From Gyrodactylus bullatarudis (Eukaryota; Platyhelminthes; Monogenea; Gyrodactylidea; Gyrodactylidae), in contig SSNU01000404.1 of the NCBI GenBank assembly GCA_012064415.1, positions 171,081 through 235,080 of the forward strand: a DNA stretch of 64,000 nt. The letters run 5' to 3'. A program made the translations under genes and the position numbers. Under the pieces are notes generated by a model that ran no database searches, was not told where the DNA came from, and worked only from the letters and a program-made list of their open reading frames with translations. Positions 35,431 through 47,992 of the stretch are shown here, piece by piece; position 1 is the stretch's first letter; each line of letters opens with the position of its first letter.

Positions 35431-38400
35431 ATGTCTCTCCCTCTACTACCTGGATACTCTGTTAATAAAAATGTTTGTTTTTAACCAATAATCATTCTAG
35501 TTTGCTTATGATAACTTTAGAAAAAGTCATTACTTTGATATTAAGGAACATGTTCCTTATAATTTTGGAGAGAAAAATCAATTTTTAGACTGTGAAATTG
35601 TACCTAGAGATCCTGCTGACAAAGACAGGCTTAGAAGTGATCTTTCTATGATCGATCGAGGTGGAAAATCTCACTTTGATTTCTTCGACAAAAAAGTATT
35701 ATGCTTTTACGGTTATATAAAGCATGATAGTCATAACATAATCCCGTCAGATATTCGAAAAGTAAAAATTTATTTTTACTTGGTTGATGATACAATGGAA
35801 ATAATTGAGCCTAAAATTATGAATGCTGGCCTTCCTCAAGGAACTTTATTGAATCGTCATAGAGTTAGACGAAATCCACCTAATGATTTGGAGTTTGTCA
35901 TAATCGATGATTTCAATATCGGAATAGACATCACCATCTATAGCAACACCTATCGTATTGTTTCATGTGATAAGTTCACTGAAGATTTCCTCAATAGAGT
36001 TGGTTTCGTTTTAAACCCACATGAGGAGTATCCAGAAATGAGTAGATACAAGAAGATTATCAACGAGTTACCGAAAAAGAAGAACGAACTCACCAGTATG
36101 CAAAGATTTTTGAAGTTTGACAAGATAATCTTGAATTTCAAGATTTACTCAATTGATGATTATACGAAGAAGAAATATTTCTATGACCTCAATTATTATA
36201 TTAGTAAGTTAATATAATATATAATTACTTGTAAGTAGATTTGTTATATTTATATTTTATCTTCCAGGTGACCAAACTATAGAAATTCTCTCAAAGACTA
36301 TAAGTTCTAGTGATGTCTTACAAAAGTTTCTCAAGAGAAGTCTTGTTCCAAAGAACGGATACAAGGTTGAGATAGGGAATAGTGAACGGAATGCTGTCCT
36401 GAATGTTGTCTCTACCAAGAGGAATCGAGACCTAAAGATTGAGGACATTAAGAAAGTTGGTCTGAATGATCAGGAATATTTGAGTGAAAAAGACTTGGAA
36501 ATTGGTAAAGAATTGAACATCTTTAATAAGATTTTTGTCATTTACGATTGTGATACATTCACAAGAAACTACTATCTGGAAACATATGGTTTGGGTAAGT
36601 TTTTCTCATTTGACAACCTTAATTTTGTGTTGAATACAAATTACCTTGTAGAAATGAAGGCAAATCCTCAAGAGCCAGAAGATGAAGATTTCTACAAGGA
36701 TCTAGAGGTTAAATATCCTTACAATGGATTTGGCAGTCATGAGGATAGCATGGCCAATACAAAAGGAATTATTCCTAAACCAGTAAAGAAAGATTTCATG
36801 AAGTTTCTCCTGAAAGATCGCTGTGGCCAGGAATCCAACATTTTGACATTCATGGCGAAAATGAAAGATGATCCTAGGCTTAGGAATTTTCTCATCTCCT
36901 TCTATTTGGCAGATGATACAATCTCCATCTCAGAAATCAAAGCGAATGGCACAAAATGTGAGATCGATTTTTGTCATCTGTCACCATTGTAGATTTTAGA
37001 TATTCCCTATAATGAGTCTCTTTTCGAAATTATAAAAATAGATTTTTTAAAATTTTGTTTATTTTCACCCCTAAACTCTTATGACCTGCATTCAATTTTT
37101 TTTCTATCACTGATAAGTTATCACTGATAACTTATCAGATAGAGTTCAGATGATTACACATTTAAATTTGTAGTATGATTTCGTTGTCTTACTTTTTAGG
37201 GATTATTACAAAAAGTAGAAGCTTCTATATGAAATTTTCAAAAAGTAGAAGATCAATAACTAGAAGGTCTATTCAGTGTATTTACAAAATATAGAAGATT
37301 ATTAGGACATTTTTATTTATGAGAAGTATTTATAATACACTTAATACAGAGATACAAATCAATGACTCAAAGCTCACCTGAATGATCAAGAAAATCTCAA
37401 AGGTGAGAAAAAGACACTCCCTACTCTCCTCATCAAGTAACTTAGAATCTACCTTGGAGAGTATAGACTAAGAAAAGTGTAAAGTTTTATAGAATAAGAT
37501 TTCCGAAAGGGTGGGGAAAAGTTGGATGTTTAAAAGAGTAGTGTGATGAGTAAGTACATCCAGATGGTCACTAGGCTTGTAATTTGTTTGTTTTGGAGGC
37601 GACAAAAAGACCCCCTACTCCGTCACCAATTTTTCGATAAAAATAAATTTCAGTGAAATGATATAAGTTTGGATATCTTTTGATCCTAATCTATGTACGA
37701 TCAACCAAGCTTAGAGAATTCTTCAGCAAAAAATGCTCTTTCGAATGAATGTTGGTAGAATTAAAGTTATTATTTTTGCTCAGAAATTTAAAGGTTTATA
37801 CAGAAAACCTACTCATGAGTATGATGATGATTTCGAAAACTAAATTAAAAAGGGACAGAGGGAAGAGGGTAATTTTTGGTTCATAAGTCACAAGTCGAAC
37901 TGTAGAAGTTTTTCGAACACAATTTTCATTCAGTAAAAGTAACTAGAGTACACGTTACAATCAATAGAATAGATTTGGGAACATGTTGCATTTGCTCTGG
38001 GTCTTCAATACCTTTATAATTTACTAATTTCAAATAACCCTTGAGCAAAAGTCGCAGTATATACCTACGCACACATCTACGGACATTCGGTATATTCCTC
38101 TCTACCCCTGCGCAAAGTTGGGACATAAACTTGAATTGAATCTTGAATCATTCCATAAATTCATGGGCTACTCATTTATCGTTGTTATCTTTAATTCTCT
38201 AGGCCTATTCCATAGAAAAGAGCGCATAATGAAGCCATTAACTGTACCCTACATTGTCGACTTGCCAGAATATTACGAGTCAAAAGACTTTTACATTGGG
38301 GCAACTGTCAAAATTCATGCAAATGAATTTGTCATCCTGGATACTAATGAGTATACAACCAAGTACTTGGTGAAAAATAAGATGGAACCATTTGGTGATG

Positions 38401-40431
38401 TTGAAAAGATCATGGAAAAAATCATGAAGGTTATGAAGGACTCTTGGTAATAATTAATTTTTCTTTAATTATTTGTTGGCAATCAATAAAAAATTAGTAA
38501 AGGTGGTTTCATCTGTATATCTTAAGATATTTCTTGGTTAATTTAGAAAAGTAACACTTCAATAAACAGAATTTTATTGAATTTCGATTTGATTGGAAAC
38601 TTTCCAAATCCTCTTTCGTACTGAAATAATGTCATGTATAATTGTTAATATTTTAAATAATTTCATAATTGTAGACCCTGATAATATAACAAAAATTGCA
38701 ATTACAGATAAAACTAGCTTGAGGGATCTTACTGGGCAATGCAAAATAATATAATCTCATTTATTATCTCATTTTTTACGTATGCACTTGATTTGTAAAT
38801 TTCTGTCCATTTCAGTTGTGAGAAATCTCAAGTCTTTAAAGAGCTCTATAATCACAAAGGAACTTTAATGAAAGAGAATGATTTTATTCAAACCATGACG
38901 TCCATATCAAAGGAATACAACTTAAACTTGAATGAACAAGAAATCAAGAGTTTGGCTGTCTCTCTAAGAACTGAGTAGGTCCAAAATTTGAAAAAAGAAA
39001 ACATTATCTTTGCTAATAGATTTCGGTTGATAAATCTAGGGAAGTTCTCAAGCCGGATTTAGACCGAGTTTTTACCATTGCTCAAATATTCTTTAAGAGA
39101 TCATGGTTTGATGACTACAAGGCGTTGAAGGAAACTTTTCTCCTCTATGATGCAGATAAGAAGAAGGCTATTTCGGTTGAAGATGCCACCAGAATCATCA
39201 AAGCCATCAGAATAAACATTCCTAATAATTTTCTTGAATTTTTACTCAAGGCGTAAGAAAAAATTCAAATAAATAAAAAATAATATTTTTTAAAGATGGT
39301 TTGAGATTTCCCTTAAAAAACTATCTACATATTTTAGTGTGCTTCATCAAGCATTTTAATTGCTAATAGGGTTTTGTTAAAATTCTTAATAACAAACAAA
39401 AAAAATATAGAGTTGGTTAATATGAAGTTGTGAATCTATGATTTTTACGGAAATCTCGATGTTTTCATCAAGAATTCGAATTTTTTTAAAGATTTTCTGG
39501 AACCCTACTCACGTTGCTCACTTTTACCAGTCGAAGAGAAAAATTCTGAAAAAAAATTATTTTTATGAAAAATATGGTCATGAGTTGAAAATGTTTGTTG
39601 ATTTAAAAGTTTAAGGTTGATCAAAAGAGGTTTTTCAGATGCAAGATTAGACAAGAAAGCTGATTAGCACCGTCAAATTACCGACATTTACCCAATTCTC
39701 GAGAGATTTTGAATTATCGAAATTTCATTGATTTTCAACTAGGGAAATTGATAAAAAAATCTAAATTTCGCTCCCAAACGATGATTTGATTATGCATAAG
39801 ATCAGATTCAGTTGAATTGATTTTCTTGCCTAATCCTGATTTTGATTAACCTCAAACTTTTAAATCAATAAAAATTTTCCGTTCGTGAAGTTTGAAAAAA
39901 TGGGATTTTGGCGCCAGATCGAAATTTGAAAAATGACCATATTTTTCATAATTTTTTCAGAATTTCTTTCTTCGACTGGTGAATTCTTGATGAAAACATC
40001 GAGATTTCCGTAAAAATCATAGATTCCCAACTTCATATCAATTAGCTTTATATCCCAAAGGGTGTATCTTATTTATGAATCTGTAAAGAAGTAGCCTAAG
40101 CGTTAAACTTTCAACCCTGGTTCGATTCTTGTCCATACATGTTTAAATTCTTTCTCTACTAGATAGAAAAAACAGTAGAACGCTTTTTAAGAGGCAAAGA
40201 TTTTCCAGAAGCATATTTTCATATCCATTATATTTTAGATATTCAAATGAAGATGGTCTTGTTGATATTGACTTTGTGTGGAGGGTCAATTGGAAAGAGA
40301 ATCCATCTAAGTTGACAAACTTTCCTAACCACATTGAGAATGAATGGTTTGACTACGTCAACAATCTAAAGCCAGAGAACAAAATGCAAAAGAAAGTGTT
40401 AATTGATAACTTTTTCGAATATCTTGACTAA
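35431..40431 (+). CDS. EFHC2: EFHC1/EFHC2-like axonemal protein with DM10 domains
   Basis: Eight exons join in phase: 35431-35472, 35501-36203, 36268-36594, 36652-36957, 38203-38446, 38816-38974, 39040-39252 and 40239-40431, giving about 728 residues. The N-terminus MSLPLLPGYSVNKN matches the EFHC start. Three DM10 domains follow, seen as FDKKVLCFYGY...VKIYFYLVDDTMEIIEP, LKFDKIILNFKIY...IFNKIFVIYDCDTFTRNYYL, and LRNFLISFYLADDTISISE...DFYIGATVKIHANEFVILDTNEYTTKYL. YNGFGSHEDSM lies before DM10-3. EF-hand-like helices end the protein (DADKKKAISVED, NEDGLVDIDFV). EFHC proteins are microtubule inner proteins of cilia, so the organism probably has motile cilia. Intron 1 is 28 nt; intron 3 is 57 nt and stop-free, so its retention would add 19 residues. 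Intron 7 holds a foldback repeat. Length favours EFHC2 over EFHC1. Confidence 0.93.
39415..40035. repeat. Foldback element in EFHC intron 7
   Basis: The outer arms share 'gaatctatgatttttacgg' and 'aaatctcgatgttttcatca' in inverted orientation, and inner arms share 'ttgatttaaaagttt.aggtt'. Arms are about 260 bp around a short centre. It is related to the repeat at 1-632. No protein is encoded and no clear target duplication was found. Confidence 0.75.
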
Positions 40432-40940
40432 CCAACCATAGGAAACTGTATTCTAGCCAATAAGAAAAGTAATAAATGAAGAGTTTAACGAAAAAATTGT
40501 TTTTCCTTCTTTTTTCACGCGAAATTCAAATCTAATTTCAAAATTTCTTTGCACTTTGCTTCTTAATCATGTGTAATTAAGGGTTATTAAACTTTTGAAG
40601 GATTTCAAGTTAATGAATGATTCTTTCTGCAAAGTACAAACCAACCCAACGAGAAGATTTTCACTCTGATCGAATTCTCTAATTAAGAATGCAAAGGAAA
40701 TTTGATAAAATGGCAAAATTATTCCCTGAAAATTTTAGAATTTGAACTAAACCGTAATAATACAGTTGTATCTATCACTTTAGAACGTTTGTGGTTGACG
40801 GCGTAAAGAAATTCTCATAGAGAAATTCTAATCGATTATTGATATGATTATAATTAAGTCAAATTAAAACAAAGTGTTGATCAACTCATTAGAAATGAAT
40901 ATAAATATACAATTGTTTCTAGAGTTGGTTAACGAAAATC
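40432..40940. other. Intergenic region with upstream elements of the secreted-protein gene
   Basis: AT-rich. A TATA-like 'aatataaatatac' lies around 40897-40911, about 35 bp before the next gene's start codon. Nothing else is seen. Confidence 0.35.
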
Positions 40941-41432
40941 ATGAAAGTTGTCTTGTTATTACTGGCCGTGATCGGAACACTGAACGCTGCAAATTCCTTT
41001 GATATTTTTATGAATTTCTTGGAATCTTTTCAGTATATGGGTGTTCCATTCACTGTGGCCAAGGAAAAAGCTCTAATAGAACTCGCAGAGAGACCCCAAC
41101 TCTGCACAAATCTTTGTCTTCAAAAAAAAGTAAGGGATGGAAATAGACCAGGGGATTTTGGCAATTTCTATGAAATGATAAATGCGTGCAAAAATCATTG
41201 TGGTTACGATTGTCAATTCACAGCCAATAATAACGCAATTTCTCACTGGGCTTACTGTGGTGAAACAAACGCTTGCTACTTAAAAGCAAAAACCGAGATC
41301 AACGAAAAAGTCAACGATTGCTCACCCAATGGTGAAGACTGCCTTGGAAAATGCTATAAAGATAATATTCAAACGCACAATGATCGTTGGGATTATTCCC
41401 AAACCACGTGGAACTGTTACCAAACTTGCTAA
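40941..41432 (+). CDS. Secreted cysteine-rich protein of unknown family
   Basis: A single exon of 163 codons. The first 16 residues (MKVVLLLLAVIGTLNA) are a classic signal peptide. The mature protein has 12 Cys, including LCTNLC, NACKNHCGYDC, AYCGETNAC and a terminal WNCYQTC, consistent with six disulfides. The Cys spacing does not match a family I know. There is no membrane segment, so export is likely. An AATAAA lies at 41442-41447, directly after the stop. Being intronless and isolated, it may be a lineage-specific secreted product; I assign no function. Confidence 0.75.
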   Translation: MKVVLLLLAVIGTLNAANSFDIFMNFLESFQYMGVPFTVAKEKALIELAERPQLCTNLCLQKKVRDGNRPGDFGNFYEMINACKNHCGYDCQFTANNNAISHWAYCGETNACYLKAKTEINEKVNDCSPNGEDCLGKCYKDNIQTHNDRWDYSQTTWNCYQTC

Positions 41433-42959
41433 TTTTTCTAGAATAAAGTTTACAGTGACTTTTTGATTTGTAGAAAATTACAAATTATTACAAAAAATAT
41501 TTTAACGCTGTTAGTATTTAAAATCATTGAATTTCACAGTCATGCATAAATAGAATAGGAAAATCTTCATCATTCGTAGAGTTTACTGTGAAGTGGAGTA
41601 AAAAATGTCATGAATTCTATTTCATGGTTCTTTATAAATAAGAGTTATACGCTAACAATTGGAGAGGGAAGAATTGGCACAAAATTTCGAGACATCTTTG
41701 GTAATAAAGTAGAATTTTTTTCGAAATTATGAAAACTTATCCTTGAATCTAAATCTCATATGACTACTTGAAAGTATACACAGTATAGCATACATTATTT
41801 TTATTTAATATTCAAGAATAAATACAAGAATGAAAAAAACTTTGAAGTTTGACTTGAAGTATAACTAAAGTTACTAGGATGAGGTCGAATGATGTAGAAA
41901 TTCTATAGAACCTACAGAAATTAGTTTTCGTGATTTAAGTTTCAGGTTGGCGAACGAAGCATTTTCAGAGCCAGTTAAAAAAGTGATTGCAATCGTCCTT
42001 TAAATCAACTTTGGACCTATTTTTAGAATATTTTTTAAATATTTGTGGCTACTTTTGAAATTAATCCATTTATTATTCATATTTAGAATCCAAAAAAATT
42101 GAGGATAAGAAAACGTTATAATTTCTCTGAAATGAATTTATAATACATATTCTATCTGGAAGAATATTCTCAAATCGATTTCGGAATATTGTTGAAAGAG
42201 ATTCCTTCCTGATCTACATATATTTTTTTATTATTTTCTCAAATTACATTGTAGACGGATTAAGCTTAGAGAAAAGATCCCCAATCATCTTAGTAGACTA
42301 CAAAGAAGGATGAGCATGAAGCAATCTTATGCTCTTTCCAAAAATTAATTTTTTCCCCATTACTGAAACAGAAAATATATAGAGAACTTCTCAACTCCTT
42401 TATGTATTTAGCGGGATATAAAATCATTTTGAGCATTAAAAAAGTATTTGAAAATACTCCAACATTTAGCGAAGTTAGCGTATTTGTATAAACAAATATG
42501 AGAATAAATTGGATTAAATAATATGTAGCTTTGGCGTAGTGGATAGTTTAAGTAATTATTCTCTGGGAATTTTTTGATAATTTCTACCTTTGTTCTCTGT
42601 GAATAGATTTTAACATTACAGTACGGTCTGTCAAAAATTACCCTCTCTTCTCTGCCCCTTTTTAAAAACTGAAACTGTATAAGATTACTAACAAGTAACA
42701 AAATTTAACACAAAACAACTTAAAATTAAATTTATAAAATAAATATACCATATGATAGAGAATTTTCTCCTGATTTAAACAGTCTAATTTATAGTAGGTT
42801 TATTAATAATATCAAAACGGTCTAAAAAATAAAATAATATAAAAATGAAATTTATTCTGGAAAAAAGATTTTTCCTCTTCTAAGTAAAGAAAGGCTTGTC
42901 GACTACCTCCAAAACAAACAAATGATTCATCAAACTATCTCAAGATATCATAGAGATAT
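41433..42959. other. Gene-poor AT-rich region
   Basis: I see no supported exon. A tRNA A-box-like TGGCGTAGTGG near 42533 has no B box in range and is not called. Confidence 0.35.
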
Positions 42960-42977
42960 TCCAGAACACTATCGGGT

Positions 42978-43262
42978 TAGTAAAAAACGCTTGGAACAAC
43001 AGTGTAATATTCCAGGAATGGCTGACTAAATTTGGGGAAGCAAATCAAGGTAGATAGGTATTGCTTCTACCAGATAACGTTCCATAAAGTTCCTGTCCCA
43101 CCAGAAAATGCCAAGTTACTATTTCTACCCCCGAATGCTACTTCTGTATGCCAACAACTAGATCAGGGAATAATATGGAGTCTGTATTTGTCAATTACTA
43201 AAATCTATCCCGGAATTGTAGTGTTGATAGTTTTAAAAATTGAACTGTACTCCAATACATAG
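42978..43262 (+). pseudogene. Pogo/Tigger-type DDE transposase fragment
   Basis: Two adjacent frames read as the end of a CENP-B/Tigger DDE domain. The first has KNAWNNSVIFQEWLTKFGEAN, broken by TAG at 43055-43057, then LLLPDN with the second catalytic Asp. The second frame has LLFLPPNATSVCQQLDQGII with the third Asp. The order and spacing match pogo-superfamily transposases. One stop and a frameshift make it a relic. Terminal repeats were not located. Confidence 0.75.
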
Positions 43263-46200
43263 TCAGTGATAATATTCTTACTTGACGTTGTTTTGTAATT
43301 TGAATATGAAGGACAGTTATTTAAAGAAATGCGAATTTCCACAAATGAATGGAAGTGTAAATCTATACTGCCCAAATAAGGTTATCACCTGTATTCGTCT
43401 GGGTGCACAAAATCTGAGAAGGCATTTTTTCACTTGTTCGTTCTTCCCCTAGAACGATATATCACAAAAATCGTATTTTCAGTAATTTATGAAAGATTGT
43501 GTAAGATCCTGCAGAATCCTATTTTCAGAATGGTTCTTAAAAATTTTAATTTTGCGCCAAAATCTTTTGACTTAATTTCAGTAAACCAACTGCATTCAAT
43601 TTTGGTTCTAATTCTGAAGGATCCTAGGTCATGGAACCCCCTGTTTACAAGAACCAAAAATTGAGTCAACTAATTGAGTCTAGAACATTGGAAGCACAAG
43701 TTTAATACAATGCTCATTACAGATACATTTTTTTTCGATGAGTAGAAGCTTACTAAGGAATCGATTTTACCTTTGTTTTTATTTTAATCGAGAATGATTT
43801 CCGGTTTTCCCTCAATACTTTCCGGCTGAGTATGCTTAGAAGATGAAAATAAAACTGGATGTTTTTACTATTTAAAAAAATATTTATATTTCCTCTTTTA
43901 CACAGTCAACCAAACATGTTACTTGTTACAACACTTTGCTGTTATACAGTGGGATATTAATTAATTAATTATGGCAATTGTAATAAGTTTAGTTACCATA
44001 AATCTCTCTTCCAGGTATCATTCACATGTACATTGTACAATGTTAACACTTTTCTTTCTAGTGTACTTAAAAACTTACTTGAGCGAGTTACATGACCTGA
44101 AAATTGTCAATATATTTTGGAAGATACTTACAGGTATAAACATCCCATTTTATGGCAGGAGACAATGTCTGATCAATATGATTTGGTCCAAATCGAGAGA
44201 GGAGAAAATTTTGAAATTAACATCCAAATGAGAGCGTGAGTTGAATCTAAGACCCAAATTTACCATCAAATTTCAGGATTTTTTTCAAAGAACTCAACTT
44301 GATTTAAGATTTTTCGCGCTAATTTTTACTTTCTGCGGCACACATACCAAACGACGCAAAATTTAATTTTCTATCTGATAATACTCAGATATTAAGGATT
44401 TATTTGATTATACTAACTGATTTTTAGTAATTTTTAATTTTAGTTTTGGGAAGTTTTGAGATTTTTGTTTTTCGCTTTTATCTCTGGAACTGAGTACAAA
44501 TTGGAAATTCTGAGGACAGATTCAGAATCAGCATGAAATTTTGGATCAGGATTACATCATTTTATATTAGTACCTTTTGATCGAAAAAAAAGTTATTATT
44601 GAAGTTGATGATGATACAAGATTTGAAGAATCTTTAATCTTTTTACATTTTTTAAATTGAAAATAAAAAAAAGTATTTTCTTAGTTTAGACAAGTAACAA
44701 AACAGATCAAAGCTTATCTATAATTAGGTTCAAAAGTTTGACCTAAATTTCCACCTCACAACTAACCTGTAAGGAACAAGCAATCAAATCCCCTCTTCCC
44801 CTCTAGAATCTATAGTATAGATGGGTTCTATTTTACCAACAAAGAAAAAGAATTAGTATTCAGGGTTATTTTCTCGAGCTAAGCGAAACAAGTTGAACTC
44901 ATTTATCAAAATATAAATAAGGTCTATTAACACTTTACGTACATTGTACATTGTGTATAAGAACTTATACGTGTTGATATATTTTCAAGATCTATCTAAA
45001 TTTTAGGGTATTTTATTTTCCCCGAACAGTGCTGAATAAAAATTGTTGAAAATTAATCACGAAAAACACATTGTTTAAAGTCAGAATGAAAATATTTCAT
45101 GTTCGAGTAAAAATTTTCCCTAAAATCATCTAAATTTACCTAATTTACTAGGAATTTCTTTCAAAGTCAATTGGAATAAGACTCAATTTTTAATTCAAAA
45201 TGTTGCAAAAACTATCCAGAAAACTCAATTTTGTCCTTTCTCGTAGTAAAATTCATCGAATGAATCTTGACGCGTGTTTAAAAATTGTCAATTTTAATCG
45301 AGATTTTGTATACCAGAACAAATTCGAAATTGCGAACCAATCAAAAAATACCCCGAAAAACTGCGAAAGAAACAGATCAATTTGGAAAGAAAAAAAAATT
45401 TTTGATCGAGATCAGACCTCAAAATACGAATAAAAAACAGGGTTTGAAAGCTAATTTCTTTCGATACCCAAATAAAAGGTTTATTTGAAATTTTTGATGT
45501 CTAAAACTAAAAAATTAGAATTTTCGCAGAAATTTGATTTTATGCTTAGAGAAAAGTTGAAAAATTTGGCCTACTCTAATCTATGAATCGAAAATTAATT
45601 GTTGTAGCAATAGATACTACCTATTAGGTAGAAATAGGTTAGAAATACACCAATTTTATTCAAAAAAAGTAATGAATTTTTGTAATTTCTGTATAAGAAA
45701 TTCACTCTACTAATCACTAGGCTAGGGTGAAATTTTAACTCACGAGAGGACTTACTTTTCTGATAAATTTTAGTGCTCAGTTCATGTTTTGCATAATTTT
45801 AAAGCATGAATGTCATTCTCCATTATGTCATCGCACAGTTTTCCCTCAATATCCCACGGACAGATAAAATAACGAAATTGATGACAAGATTATTATTTTT
45901 GAAGATAAAAATTAAGGAACTCATTCAATGGCCAAAATATTCCGGATTTTAGTGATTGCGTAGTAAAAATTCATTGAAAATTGAGCGGCGATTTAAAAAT
46001 TTTCGGATTTTTAAAACCGAATGACATAATGGAGAATCATTTTCGAGTCGAAAATTCAAAACATGCTTCAATACAAAATAATGCTTAGAATTGATAGTAG
46101 TTCTATCAGAAAAGTTGGTCCTAATATGAGGTTAAAAATCACTAATCACTGATCATGACGTAGAGTTTGTATGTTTTGTTACAATCAAACAGGTTTTGAC

Positions 46201-47992
46201 GATTTAAATTTTTGCAGAATTTTCACTTATTGAACCTTGAGTTGAAAATAATTTTATTTGTATCAACTTCCATATAGAATGGATAATGAAACGATCTGAT
46301 CTAAAAAAAGTTTTACAATTAAATTCATTTAGGATTCATTTAAACTTTTAGCATAGAATACACACACGATTGGATACAATGCTTTTACAGTGTGTACATT
46401 TGATATAATATTAATGCAGTATTGAAATGAGGTGAGTGAATAAAAGAGAAATCTGTTTCACATTACAATATGTTGAATAATAAAGTAATAATTCACACAT
46501 TTGTATTCTACAGCAAAACCCACAGAGATAATCTCTCCCAAAGAAGAAAATCAATTTTGATTTCATCGCTTCTGCATTAGAATGTACTAATAATTCTCCT
46601 TGGGGTTTGATACATGTATTTTGAACAAGGTTCTTGTTCCTCAAAAATCTGTTACATTTTGGTACACCTTCCATTGGACAGTAACAATCTTTACTTCCAT
46701 TCATTTTAGTTATCCGTATGATTACAATTTTGATTTTTCCCTTCCTCAGTATAGATTAAATAAATTAAATTGCATAGATTAATTAAACTTTTTCAGTTTT
46801 GGTTTTTTTCCTTCGTTGTAATTGAAAACTTTAAATTTTGTGTATTTCTTCGCCAAATGACTTGAAAAATTTCAAAATTTGAGATTGAGGAATGCATCCT
46901 TATAGTTTTCTTTCATTTCATCACTTCCTATAGGTTTGAGTTCAGTATGAATATCAAAAAAATCCTCCGTTGAGTCATACTTGAAAACTGGAATTTTCTT
47001 GTGTAAAATTTACTTGAGGATTGACCCTTCTGAGGATATTCATTCTGCTTCTTATCGTGGAATACTGCAATGCAGAAAAAGTAGGGGTGGTACATGAAAA
47101 ACCGGAATTTCGATATGCTTGGCCCATAAACTGATAGATATTTTAACGCTGATTCTAATGATATTAATATGAATTCTCTAGGTCCAAAAAAACCTGTGAC
47201 ATAATAGTACCAACTGACTTAATTTTTAGACATTAGAACGTAAATTTTTGATAACTACCTGGAAGTAATTTTTGAGGTTTTGCAACAAATAAATTATGAT
47301 AGTAATTTACTATTAAGTACAATTTGATTTTGTCTATTCAATAGAAGAATCTAGCAAATTTATAACATTATTTAATACTTATTTAAAGATTTCTAACATC
47401 TTCAACTTTTTTGCTCTGCTTCAATAAATTGTTGATTTTTCAAAATGTTCCAAAGTAGACTCTCTCGGAAAGATTATAGTTACCATGATGATCTGAGAGC
47501 CTCTGGAAGCCTGGGCTGATCAAGCCTTTGTTGTAACCTGTATCATACGCTCAACAGCTTGCGTATTTGAATGCATTCCATCAAATGGAATTGGTCTTAA
47601 GACGCATATTATGTGTTCATCGAATATCTCCCATTTTTCAAATTCCAAGCCCTTTTCTGCCCTATTTGGCATTGAAACCAAATTGGTTTTTGATACAAAA
47701 TCAACGATATGAATTACGACCAATCTTGAGGCTCAAAATACACTCAGTTTTAATGTGAACCCTCCAAGGCCTGTATGATTCATGGAGAAATCTTATTGTT
47801 CTTTTAACCAAGCCTTACTTCAATATTTTTTCAAGTGTTTCCACACAGGTTCCTTAACTAAACGAGTTTTAGGATTAATAAAAAGAGGGATATCCAAAGA
47901 TTTTTACACGGATGAACTTTATTTTGGACATATATGATCATCAGCTTATTTCATGTCAAATATTTTTATACTTGTTCCAGGGTACAAAAACG
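43263..47992. other. Gene-poor region with minor repeats
   Basis: I support no complete gene here. A short inverted repeat pairs 'tctccattatgtcat' (45818-45832) with its complement near 46023-46037. A Cys-rich frame on the minus strand (46704-46411) is described separately. Long stretches are plain AT-rich sequence. Confidence 0.35.
46411..46704 (-). other. Cys-rich open frame, possible exon or pseudogene
   Basis: The minus strand holds a frame of 97 codons with DCYCPMEGVPKC, a Cys ten residues on, and CGFCCRIQMC. The spacing C-x-C-P...C...C followed by GELLVHSNAEA weakly resembles the Cys region of CD36-type receptors. There is no signal peptide and no splice partner was found. It may equally be chance. 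Confidence 0.2.

Noticed and set aside
40090..40130. tRNA-like A and B boxes (TAGCCTAAGCG and GGTTCGATTCT)
   Set aside because: The arms do not pair into a cloverleaf and the T stem is broken. It is at best a decayed tRNA or SINE, so it is not called as an RNA gene.
45200..45488. Two overlapping Lys/Asn-rich frames
   Set aside because: Low-complexity AT-rich reading; no motif and no splice signals.
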